This document shows positions 18,386-28,300 of a DNA stretch of 64,000 nucleotides, piece after piece (within the stretch, counting starts at the first letter, position 1; the number at the start of each line of letters is the position of its first letter). The translations under genes were made by a program, and so were the position numbers. Origin of the DNA: [Mycobacterium] crassicus (GTDB lineage: Bacteria; Actinomycetota; Actinomycetes; Mycobacteriales; Mycobacteriaceae); assembly GCF_020181615.1 (NCBI RefSeq), contig NZ_CP084029.1, positions 513,911-577,910 of the forward strand, in the 5' to 3' direction. Below the pieces are notes generated by a model. It was not told the origin of the DNA. It worked only from the letters and a program-made list of their open reading frames with translations, and made no database searches.

Positions 18386-19012
18386 TCAGCCGAGTCGGCG
18401 CAGCGCCGCATCGACCGCCAGCGCCGGCACGTCCAGGGTCTTGGAGGCCAGGTCATGTCTGGCGCCGGTGATCTCGACAACCTCGTGCGGAGCCGCGATC
18501 AACGCGGCGGCGGCGTGGATCTCGGCCGGTGTGCCGAAGGGGTCCGAGCTGCCGTGGGTGAACACCGTCGGAACGCCGATCTTCGGCAGGTGCTCGGTGC
18601 GAGCGCGTTCCGGCTTGCCGGGCGGGTGCAGCGGATAGGAGAACAGCGCCAGCAGGTCCACCGGGGTGTCCCCGGCGGCCACCACCATCGATGTCTGCCG
18701 ACCGCCGTAGGAATGCCCGCCGGCGATCAGCGGACCATCGGACAGCCCGCGTGCGTAGCCGATCGCCTCGGTGATGCCGTCCCGGTCGGCGGCACCGGAT
18801 CCCGACGGCGGGCCCTTCGGACGGCGTCGGCGAAACGGCAGGTCGTAGCGGATCGCCAGGAATCCGCGCCGTGCCCACTCGTCGCAAAGCCGTTGCAGCA
18901 TAGGCGATTCACGGTTCCCGCCGGCACCGTGTGTCAACAGCACCACTCCGGCGGGACTGCCCGCGGGGGCGTGCGCGATCCCGGCGATCTCCGCCAGTTC
19001 GTCGTGGGTCAT
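18386..19012 (-). CDS. Alpha/beta hydrolase (Rv0421c-like)
   Basis: The product is a 208-aa alpha/beta hydrolase of the dienelactone-hydrolase type. The oxyanion strand is LLTHGAGGN, the nucleophile elbow GHSYGG, and an Asp/His pair is offered by SSDPFGT and GARHDL. ATG 19012 overlaps the thiD stop (ATGA), so it is translated as the last gene of thiC-thiD-hydrolase, as Rv0421c is in M. tuberculosis. A role in thiamine salvage is possible but only suggested by position. Confidence 0.85.
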   Translation of the reverse strand: MTHDELAEIAGIAHAPAGSPAGVVLLTHGAGGNRESPMLQRLCDEWARRGFLAIRYDLPFRRRRPKGPPSGSGAADRDGITEAIGYARGLSDGPLIAGGHSYGGRQTSMVVAAGDTPVDLLALFSYPLHPPGKPERARTEHLPKIGVPTVFTHGSSDPFGTPAEIHAAAALIAAPHEVVEITGARHDLASKTLDVPALAVDAALRRLG

Positions 19013-19838
19013 GCCCACAGCCTGAACAGTGGCGAGACCGGGCCGTGCCCGTGTCCCAGCGGATAGGCGGCCCGCAGGCACTCGGTCACCCAGCGTTTGC
19101 CGAACGCCACCGCGTCAGGCACGGCGAACCCGTGCGCCAGCGCCGCGGTGGTCGCCGCGGCAAGTGTGTCGCCAGCGCCGTGGTCGTCGGCGGTGGCCAC
19201 CCGCTGGCCCGGGTACTCCCGAAAATCCTTGCCGTCGTACAGCAGGTCCGGGCTGTACTGCGTCGAGGGCAGGTGCCCGCCCTTGACCAGCACCCAACGC
19301 GGGCCAAGGGCGTGCAGCGCAATGGCCGCCGCCCGCTGGGATCGGGCATCGATGACGTCGATGTCCACCAGCAGTCGCACCTCGTGCAGATTCGGTGTCA
19401 CCAGGGTTGCCAGTGGAAACAGGTTGTCGCGCAGCGCGTCCAGTGCTGACGACGCCAGCAGGGCGTCGCCGTGCATGGACGCCGACACCGGGTCGACCAC
19501 CAGCGGAACCGTCAGCTCCAGTTCCTGCCACGTCGCGGCCACTTGGGTGATGATCTGCGCCGAGGCGAGCATTCCGGTCTTGGCGGCGGCGATCCCGATA
19601 TCGGGCACCACCGCCGCCATCTGTCCCGCGACGGTTTCGGCCGGAACCTCATGAAAGCTCTTGACGCCGACGGTGTTCTGCACCGTGACCGCAGTGACCG
19701 CGACGCAGGCGTGCACGCCGAGCAGCGCGAACGTGCGCATGTCCGCCTGAATACCCGCGCCGCCGCCGGAATCGGATCCGGCAATGGTCAGCACCCGCGC
19801 CGGTGTGGCCGCGGGTGCTGGGAGCGGCAGGAAGTCCA

Positions 19839-19839
<1 letters not shown>
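19009..19839 (-). CDS. thiD: Hydroxymethylpyrimidine (phosphate) kinase
   Basis: ThiD phosphorylates HMP to HMP-P and HMP-PP for ThiE. The ribokinase-fold signature AGSDSGGGAGIQADM opens the domain; ATP and anion sites appear at DDHGAGDTLAAA. The GTG at 19839 shares one base with the thiC stop, giving 276 aa, near the usual 265-270. A longer frame upstream is only antisense to thiC. The C-terminus GHGPVSPLFRLW is as in the mycobacterial orthologue Rv0422c. Confidence 0.94.
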
Positions 19840-21577
<1,738 letters not shown>

Positions 21578-21638
21578 ATTTCAATGGCGATACCTACGCT
21601 ATCGCAGCGACACCGGCACCAGAAGGCAGAATCGATTC

Positions 21639-21827
21639 GTGCCTGTCCACCCTGCTCCCGATGGGGGAGCTGTCGCCGAGTGCCTGCGCTGCGACACCCG
21701 CGTCACTCTCGCCGACGTCGACGCGGCCGACCGGTGGCTCCAGGCGCATTGGCGGGTGCACGACGGTGAGATCGGCTGTGGCCGGCGCGCGACCCCCGCC
21801 GCAGTGAAGCGACCCGCCACGGATTAG
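21639..21827 (+). CDS. Small Cys-containing protein, hypothetical
   Basis: A GTG-started frame of 62 codons reads CLRCDTRVTLADVDAADRW then LQAHWRVHDGEIGC. The CxxC pair plus a later HxxxxxxxC arrangement could bind a metal, in the manner of a small zinc ribbon. No strong ribosome site precedes GTG 21639, and the frame is short, so it is uncertain. It lies divergent from the thiC riboswitch and 63 bp ahead of the MFS gene. Confidence 0.45.
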   Translation: MPVHPAPDGGAVAECLRCDTRVTLADVDAADRWLQAHWRVHDGEIGCGRRATPAAVKRPATD

Positions 21828-21890
21828 ACGTACGATCCTTTGCATAGCTAATATATGTGCTTTGGAGGCGCTGAAGACGCGGGGGATTCG

Positions 21891-23639
21891 ATGACAGCAC
21901 AGGCTGAGAGGCTGGTGATCGACCCCGGCGACATCGCGACCGTCCGGCGCCGGCGGCGCTACGACCGCAACCATCCGCGCTACAAGTGGATCGCGCTGTC
22001 CAACACCACCCTGGGCGTGCTGCTGGCCACCATCAACGGTTCGATCGTGCTGATCTCGTTGCCGGCGATCTTTCGCGGCATCGGCCTGAACCCGCTGGAT
22101 CCGTCGAACGTCAGCTACCTGCTGTGGATGCTGATGGGCTACCTGCTGGTGTCGGCGGTGCTGGTGGTGTTCTTCGGCCGGCTCGGCGACATGTTCGGCC
22201 GGGTGCGCATCTACAACTGGGGTTTCGTGGTGTTCACGGTCGGGGCGATCGCCCTGTCCATCGACCCCTTCCACCTCGAACCCGGCGCCATGTGGCTGAT
22301 CGGATGGCGGGTGGTCCAGGGTGTCGGCGGCGCCATGCTGATGGCGTCGTCGGCGGCGATCCTCACCGACGCGTTCCCGGCCAATCAGCGAGGCATGGCG
22401 CTGGGGATCAACCAGGTGGCCGCCGTCGCCGGGTCGTTCCTCGGTCTGGTGATCGGCGGGCTGCTGTCGGAGTGGGACTGGCGGGCGGTGTTCTGGGTCG
22501 GCGTGCCGATCGGGGTGCTCGGCACCATCTGGTCGCTGCGGTCACTGCACGAACTCGGTGAGCGGGCGCCGGCCAAGCTGGACTGGGCGGGCACCGCGAC
22601 GTTGGGCCTGGGCCTGACCGTGTTGCTGACCGCGATCACCTACAGCATTCAGCCGCATGGAACGTCGCCGACCGGTTGGTCAAGTCCCGCCGTGCTGGGC
22701 TCACTGGCGCTCGGGGTTGCCCTGCTGGTGCTGTTCTGCTTCATCGAACTGCGGGTGGCCGCCCCGTTACTCGATGTGCGGCTGTTCAAGATCCCGGCGT
22801 TCGGCCTGGCCAATGCGGCAGGGCTGCTGGCGGCGATCGGGCGCGGCGGCCTGCAGTTCATGCTGATCATCTGGCTGCAGGGCATCTGGCTGCCGCTGCA
22901 CGGCTTCAGCTTCGAATCCACGCCACTGTGGTCGGGCATCTACCTGCTGCCGATGACGGTGGGTTTCCTGGTGGCCGGGCCGGTGGCCGGGGTGCTGTCA
23001 GATCGGCACGGCGCCCGACCGTTCACGGTCGGCGGCATGGTGTTGATGGCGGTGACGTTCGTGGCGCTGGTGCTGCTCCCGGTGGACTTCGACTACCGGG
23101 TGTTCGCGGCGCTGGTGTTCCTCAATGGCCTCGGCGGCGGGATCTTCACCGCGCCCAACAGTGCCGTGGTGATGTCCAGCGTGCCGGCGGAGCACCGCGG
23201 CGCGGCATCCGGCGTGCGGGCCACGTTCTTCAACGCCGGCACGTCGCTGTCGATCGGCATCTTCTTCTCGCTGATGGTGATCGGGCTGGCCAACACGCTG
23301 CCGGGCGCGCTGGAGGCCGGCCTGCAGCAGCAGGGCGTGTCCGCCGGGGTCGCCGATCAGGTGGCCAACACACCGCCGGTGGGCAGCCTGTTCGCGGCGT
23401 TTCTGGGCTACAACCCGATCGCCGAACTGTTGGGGCCCTTCGGGGCGCTGGATCAGCCCGGCGTCGATGCGCAGGCCCTGACCGGGCACGCCTTCTTCCC
23501 GCAGCTGATCTCCGGGCCGTTCCACACAGGGTTGGCCGTGGTCTTCGCCGCTGCCGCGGTGATGATGGTGCTCGGCGCCCTGACGTCGTGGACGACGCCG
23601 GGTCGGTACTCCGCCGAGCCCCTGAGCCTGAGGGACTGA
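21891..23639 (+). CDS. MFS drug/metabolite exporter, 14-TM DHA2 type
   Basis: A 582-aa integral membrane protein. The MFS motif A analogue is [15 protein letters not shown] after TM2, and the antiporter motif region is near [16 protein letters not shown] and [19 protein letters not shown]. Around 14 hydrophobic segments fit the DHA2 (EmrB/QacA) family, which expels drugs or metabolites with proton exchange. ATG 21891 has a GGGGGAT site; an in-frame ATG 21855 would add 12 residues. An AT-rich TAATAT at 21848-21853 could be a -10 box. No regulator gene is adjacent. Confidence 0.88.
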   Translation: MTAQAERLVIDPGDIATVRRRRRYDRNHPRYKWIALSNTTLGVLLATINGSIVLISLPAIFRGIGLNPLDPSNVSYLLWMLMGYLLVSAVLVVFFGRLGDMFGRVRIYNWGFVVFTVGAIALSIDPFHLEPGAMWLIGWRVVQGVGGAMLMASSAAILTDAFPANQRGMALGINQVAAVAGSFLGLVIGGLLSEWDWRAVFWVGVPIGVLGTIWSLRSLHELGERAPAKLDWAGTATLGLGLTVLLTAITYSIQPHGTSPTGWSSPAVLGSLALGVALLVLFCFIELRVAAPLLDVRLFKIPAFGLANAAGLLAAIGRGGLQFMLIIWLQGIWLPLHGFSFESTPLWSGIYLLPMTVGFLVAGPVAGVLSDRHGARPFTVGGMVLMAVTFVALVLLPVDFDYRVFAALVFLNGLGGGIFTAPNSAVVMSSVPAEHRGAASGVRATFFNAGTSLSIGIFFSLMVIGLANTLPGALEAGLQQQGVSAGVADQVANTPPVGSLFAAFLGYNPIAELLGPFGALDQPGVDAQALTGHAFFPQLISGPFHTGLAVVFAAAAVMMVLGALTSWTTPGRYSAEPLSLRD

Positions 23640-23717
23640 GCCCGGCGTTCGCTTCCACCATGGGGGCCGACGGAAGATCTTTTCGGCTGCTCCCCCAGCG
23701 TTGCCCAGCTCCACAAT

Positions 23718-23774
23718 TTAGTTGACATCGAAACTAACTACGCGCTACCGTCTAAATAGTTGACCACGCAACTA
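23718..23774 (+). promoter_or_regulatory. Promoter with two palindromes upstream of the DoxX gene
   Basis: TTGACA (23722-23727) and TACCGT (23746-23751, 18-bp spacer) make a plausible promoter. Two inverted repeats flank it: TTAGTT/AACTAA (23718-23737), which overlaps the -35 box, and TAGTTG/CAACTA (23757-23774), downstream of the -10. They are of the size bound by MarR- or TetR-type repressors. A repressor gene is not next to them. Confidence 0.55.
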
Positions 23775-23799
23775 CATCAATTTTGAGAGGGGTCCAGTC

Positions 23800-24225
23800 A
23801 TGGACATTGCGATTCTGATCGGCCGCATCCTGTTCGCCGCCGTGTTCGTGGGCGGTGCGCTGGGACATTTCACCCAGACCGCCGCGATGGCGGCATACAC
23901 CGAGAGCAAGGGCGTCAAGCCCGGCAAACTCGCGGTGCTGGGTTCGGGGGTCTGGCAGCTCGCCGGCGCCACGCTTGTCATCCTGGGCGCCTGGGCGGAC
24001 CTCGGCGCGTTGATGCTGGCGGTCTTCCTGCTGCCGACGGCGTTCGTCATGCATGGGTTCTGGCGCGAGCAGGACCCGCAGGCCAAGGCCGCTGAGCAAC
24101 TCCACTTCAACAAGGACATCTCGCTGGCCGGTGCCGCCCTGGCGCTGTTCGGCTTCTTCGTCACCGCCGGCGCCACCACCGGGCTGCAGCTGACCGGCCC
24201 GTTGTTCGCGTCGCTGGCCGGCTAA
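23800..24225 (+). CDS. DoxX-family membrane protein
   Basis: A 141-aa protein with four hydrophobic segments (ILIGRILFAAVFVGGAL, an LAVLGSGVWQLAGATLVIL-type helix, LMLAVFLLPTAFVMHGF, LAGAALALFGFFVTA). These match the DoxX/MauE four-helix fold, and HGFWREQDP between TM3 and TM4 is typical. DoxX proteins are linked to oxidative or thiol stress in mycobacteria. GAGAGGGG precedes ATG 23800. The promoter with two palindromes suggests inducible expression. Confidence 0.85.
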   Translation: MDIAILIGRILFAAVFVGGALGHFTQTAAMAAYTESKGVKPGKLAVLGSGVWQLAGATLVILGAWADLGALMLAVFLLPTAFVMHGFWREQDPQAKAAEQLHFNKDISLAGAALALFGFFVTAGATTGLQLTGPLFASLAG

Positions 24226-24247
24226 GGCGGTACGGCCGCGAAGCCCG

Positions 24248-24286
24248 ACGGCCCGGTTCTGCGCGACGGTCGCAGAACCGGGCCGT
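24248..24286 (+). terminator. Hairpin terminator after the DoxX gene
   Basis: ACGGCCCGGTTCTGCG (24248-24263) pairs perfectly over 16 bp with CGCAGAACCGGGCCGT (24271-24286) around a 7-nt loop, 22 bp after the DoxX stop. The long perfect stem makes it a strong terminator, and it separates DoxX from the M-box unit. Confidence 0.82.
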
Positions 24287-24394
24287 TGCGGTCTCGATCT
24301 GGTACCAAAGTGACTGGTGTGATAGTACGTGCGTTGCCGATCTGGCCTCATCGCTGCACGTCAGAGTGCCTCGACACGCCCGGGAACTGCCGAG

Positions 24395-24423
24395 TTGACC
24401 GCATCCGGATGGTGGTGCACTAT
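24395..24423 (+). promoter_or_regulatory. Candidate promoter for the M-box transcript
   Basis: TTGACC at 24395-24400 is followed after 17 bp by CACTAT at 24418-24423. Transcription would start near 24430, exactly at the 5' edge of the M-box aptamer, which supports the call. Confidence 0.5.
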
Positions 24424-24431
24424 GGAGCACG

Positions 24432-24608
24432 CAAGCACCTCGTTAGGTGAGGCGTCTGCACGGACATAGGCCACTGACCCCGAACGTCGAAAGACGCCCC
24501 GGGTCAGGACAGCTCTTCCCGGCTTAAGGGTTGAGCCCAAGTGGCTTCCGGCCCATCACGGGCCAGGACACGCCGTGTAGTGCCGAAGCTCTGACGAGTG
24601 GGGTGCGG
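24432..24608 (+). promoter_or_regulatory. M-box (ykoK) magnesium riboswitch
   Basis: The leader contains the ordered M-box strings CTCGTTAGGTGAGGCG, ACGTCGAAAGACGCC, GGGTCAGGACAG and, near the 3' side, GTAGTGCCGAAGCTCTGACGAG, closing the outer helix with the 5' strand. M-box RNAs sense Mg2+ and turn off Mg2+-linked genes when it is plentiful. In M. tuberculosis an M-box precedes Rv1535. Here the downstream genes are a 26-codon ORF and a 67-aa protein; no Mg2+ transporter lies in the same direction. Confidence 0.9.
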
Positions 24609-24698
24609 CCTTTCCGACAGTCGTCGGGGTTGCCTCCCAAGCATGCGGTGAAACCGGCGCGCGAAGCGCGCCCGCGACCGAGAGGAGGTGAGGGACGC

Positions 24699-24779
24699 AT
24701 GAGTTCCGGTGATAGTCCGAGCCGATATCTGACTTCTGTTCCGTCCCCATCCGCACGGTCGCTTACCGCCTCCAGCTGA
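24699..24779 (+). CDS. Short upstream ORF (26 aa) between M-box and the small protein
   Basis: AGGAGG at 24683-24688 stands 10 nt before ATG 24699, and the frame of 26 codons ends at TGA 24779. The product, MSSGDSPSRYLTSV and a Ser/Pro-rich tail, shows no motif. Position between an M-box and the main gene, with a near-perfect ribosome site, suggests a leader peptide whose translation may affect read-through. A GC hairpin (GGCGCGCGAAGCGCGCC) just upstream of the site could hide it. Confidence 0.55.
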   Translation: MSSGDSPSRYLTSVPSPSARSLTASS

Positions 24780-24837
24780 GCCACGATCTGGCCTCCGGCT
24801 GAGCGCGTAGCGCCGTTACGCGACTAGGAGGCCCATC

Positions 24838-25041
24838 ATGGTTGCGATCGCATACACAGACATCTCGGCCCCGGCCCCCCGTGCCACGAGCCCGGCGAAG
24901 AAGCTGGACCCCCGACGGGGTGCGCCTGCCGCGCCTGCGTCAGACCCGGTGGTCGACATGGCCACCCGGCTGCTCAGCGGTCCCCTGCACCAGATGTACG
25001 CACTCCTGTGGCGCGCCGGGGTGCTGACCGTCGACCACTGA
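24838..25041 (+). CDS. Small M-box-controlled protein (Rv1535-like in context)
   Basis: AGGAGG at 24826-24831 lies 6 nt before ATG 24838. The 67-aa product has a Pro/Ala-rich front half and a conserved-looking tail TRLLSGPLHQMYALLWRAGV. There is no predicted membrane helix of full length. In M. tuberculosis the M-box-controlled Rv1535 is also a small protein of unknown function; I infer kinship from context and from the tail, not from an alignment. A hairpin CGCGTA/TACGCG lies just ahead of its ribosome site. It ends 2 bp from the convergent Rv0424c-like gene. Confidence 0.75.
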   Translation: MVAIAYTDISAPAPRATSPAKKLDPRRGAPAAPASDPVVDMATRLLSGPLHQMYALLWRAGVLTVDH

Positions 25042-25043
25042 GG

Positions 25044-25319
25044 TCAGGCATCTTCGAGCGCCTCGCCGAGTTGCTCGAGAACTTCGTTGCGGTGGTTGCT
25101 GGCCAGAATGTGGCCGGCGGCCACCGCAACGGCTACCGGCCAATCGATGATTTCGAGCGCCGCCAGCAGCGCCAGCCCGCCGTAGTAGGCCAGCTGCTCC
25201 GGCCGCGGCACCGTGACCTTGCCGAACAGCGGCAATTCCACCGCGAAGCCGGCTGCCTCCCGGATATGGGCAACCGCCTCCCGCTGCGACGCCGTGCGCC
25301 GCGGCTTGTCCGCCATCAT
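25044..25319 (-). CDS. Small protein downstream of ctpH (Rv0424c-like)
   Basis: A 91-aa protein with a basic front (KPRRTASQREAVAHIREA), a proline loop VPRPEQLAYYGGL and one hydrophobic helix (LALLAALEIIDWPVAVAVAAGHIL). The first ATG (25319) overlaps the ctpH stop as ATGA and is preceded by AGGAGG inside ctpH. Size and position match Rv0424c of M. tuberculosis. It resembles the central part of the Rv0426c-like protein at 29805 (VEWPILVAVGG), so the two may be related membrane partners of CtpH. Function unknown. Confidence 0.85.
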   Translation of the reverse strand: MMADKPRRTASQREAVAHIREAAGFAVELPLFGKVTVPRPEQLAYYGGLALLAALEIIDWPVAVAVAAGHILASNHRNEVLEQLGEALEDA

Positions 25320-28300
25320 GAGCCTCCTGGTGGCGATGGGTCGCCCGATGGTTGGGCCACGGTCTTTCCGCGGCGAGAGCCAGTGTCCCCATTGTGCACA
25401 AGGCGCAGCACCGGCGCCGGGTGATCGTCGGGCGGCGGGGAGCCGTCCGGGCGCCGCGGACCCGGCACGATGAACTCGGTGGGTGGCGCGTCGCTGTCGG
25501 GGGCGGACAGCAACCGGGGCACCACCGCCGCGCCGATGGTGGCCACCGTCGCCGTACCCAGTGCCTGCGCCCAGCCCAGCGGGCCCAGCGGGGTGCAGCC
25601 CAGCAGCTGGCTGATACCCGGGATGGTGATCAAGGTCCCCATGACCCCGAGCGAGCCGACCGCGGTCGCCACCACCACCGGGTCATGCGAGTCCAGCAGC
25701 GTTTGGCCCAGCTGGGTGGCGACCAGCGACACCAGCGCAACCGTCGAGGCGCGCTGCGGGCGCCCGGTCACCGAGGCCAGTGCCCAGGCTCCCACCGCTG
25801 CTGACGCGGTCGTCACCCCGCGCACCGCCACCGTGCGCCACAGCGTGCGCTCGTCCGGACCGCGGACACCGGCCGCGGCCTCCTCGTTGAGCGAACTGAC
25901 CGCCAGCGCGGTGGCCGGCAGCGCATCGGTGAGCATGTTGACCAGCAGCAGTTGTCGGGCATTCAGCGGTGAGCGCCCGGTGATTGCGCTGCCGATGATC
26001 GCGAATGCCACCTCGCCGGCATTGCCACCCAGCAGCACCGCCACCGCGGCCTGAACTCGCTGCCACAGTTCATGACCCTCATCGAGTGCGTCCAGCAGTG
26101 CGTGCACCCGACCGTCGAGCAGCACCACGTCGGCAGCGGTGCTCGCCGACTCGCTGCCGTGCGCGACGACGGCGAGGCCGACCGTGGCGGCCCGGATCGC
26201 GGCCGCGTCGTTGGCGCCGTCACCGACCATCGCCGACACCTTGCCGGTGCGTTCCAGCGTCTGGACAACCTGAACCTTGTTCTCCGGCGACATCCGGGCG
26301 AACACCACCCGCTCGTCCACCGCACGCTCTTGGCCCTTGCGTGACAGCGCTTCCCAGTCCGCACCGGTGATCACCTGGGCGGCGTCGATGGTCAGGCCCA
26401 ACTCCCGGGCGATCGCGGTAGCGGTGACGGGATGGTCGCCGGTGATCAGCCGCACCGGGATATTGCGGCGGTCGAGTTCGGCAAGCAGCTCGGCGGACTC
26501 CGGTCGCGGCGTGTCCGCGATTCCCAGTAGGCCGACGAAAGTCAGCCCGTCACCGCAGAATTCAGCGATATCCTCGGGATCCGGGTCATCGCCGAGGTGG
26601 GCCAGCTGCTCGGCCGAGAGCTCCCGCCGGGCAACCGCGATGACCCGCAGACCTTCTCCCGCCATGCCCAGCACGGTTTTTCGGATCTCCGGATCCACGC
26701 CGCAGGCCGGACCGACAACCTCCGGGGCGCCCTTGACCGTCAGCACGGCGCCGTCGACCGACGCGGAGTAGCTGCGGCCGGACCGGAACGGCAGGTGGGC
26801 GACCTCCCCGCGGTCCGGGTCCACCACATCGGCTGCTGTCGCGGCCTCGATGATCGCGGCGTCAGTGGCGTGCACCTGCCGGCCGTTGGTGGTGGGGGCG
26901 GCCTGCGCCGCGAAAGTCAGCACCTGATCGGCGGAGTACCCCTGCGCGGGCTTCACGTGGGCCACCCGCAGCTTGTTCTGGCTCAGTGTCCCGGTTTTGT
27001 CGAAGCACACCACGTCAACTCGGCCGAGTGCCTCCACCGAGCGTGGAATTCGCACCAGGACACCAGACTTGGCCAGCCGCCGTGCCGACGACTGTTGCGC
27101 CAGGGTGGCCACCAGGGGCAGCCCCTCCGGGATCGCGGCAACGGCGATGGCGATCCCCGAGGCCACCGATTGGCGTAGTCCGATCCGCCGGAGCATGCCC
27201 AGCCCGGTGACCAGGGTGCCGCCTGCCAGGCTGATCCGCCACGCCTTGCTGGTGAGCAGGCTCAACTGGTGTTGCAACCCGACCGCGGACTGTTCGCCGG
27301 CAACCAGTTCGGCGGCTCGGCGGCCGTGCGTGTCGCCGCCGGCCGCGGTCACCAGCGCGATCGCGGTGCCCGTTACCACCGTGGTGCCCGCGTAGACCAT
27401 GCATTCCCGCTCGGCCAGCTCTGCACCCGGCGTGGCTTCGACCTGCTTGACCACCGTCAGCGATTCCCCGGTCAGCGACGACTCGTCGATCTCCAGGTCG
27501 TCGGCATCGATCAGCCGGCCATCGGCGGGCACCACCTCGTGCGGCCGCACCTCGATCACATCGCCGGGGCGCAGATCCTCGGCGTCGACGTCGCTGTAGC
27601 CTCCGCCGGGAAGAACTTTGCGCGCGGGCGGAACCTGCTCGCTGAGCAGGACATTGAGCCGACGCTCGGCGACCAGGCGCTGTGCGGCGGCCAGCATCGC
27701 GTTGCCGCCGAGCACCGAACCGACCAGCATGGCGTCCACGGGTGAACCCAGCACCGCGCTGGCCGCGGCGCCCAATGCCAGCACCGGCGTGATCGGGTCG
27801 GCCAGTTCTCCGCGCACCGCGTGGGCGAACTGCCAGAGCAGGCGTGGCGGTGCCGCCTGCGCGCCGCGGCGGGCCAGGTCGACCGCCGCCAGGGCGGCGG
27901 ACGCAGCGGGTCCGTGGGGGTTCTCGGTAGGGACCAGTAGATCCGGCGGCGGCAGTATCGTCCGCACCTGGTCGACCGACATGGCATGCCACTCGTGGGT
28001 CGCCACCGGCCTGGGCGCGGTGGCGTCCACCGCCCGGCGAGCCAGCCAGTAGCCGGACAGTACGCCGGCGGCCGCGCCGGTGGTCACCGGTCCCGGTCCC
28101 CGGCCGCGCACTCCGGGCAGCAGCAGTAGTGCGCCCAATGTCGAAGCCCCGGTAGCGATCTCGATGCCACGGCGGCTGACTGACCGAGCTACCGGCAGCG
28201 CGTGCAGCACGCGCCACACCGCGGCCAGGTCGGTCAGCAACACATCGGCGCACCACGGTGGGGAGCCCTGCGGCGGCAGCATTCCCAGCGCCACGTCGGC

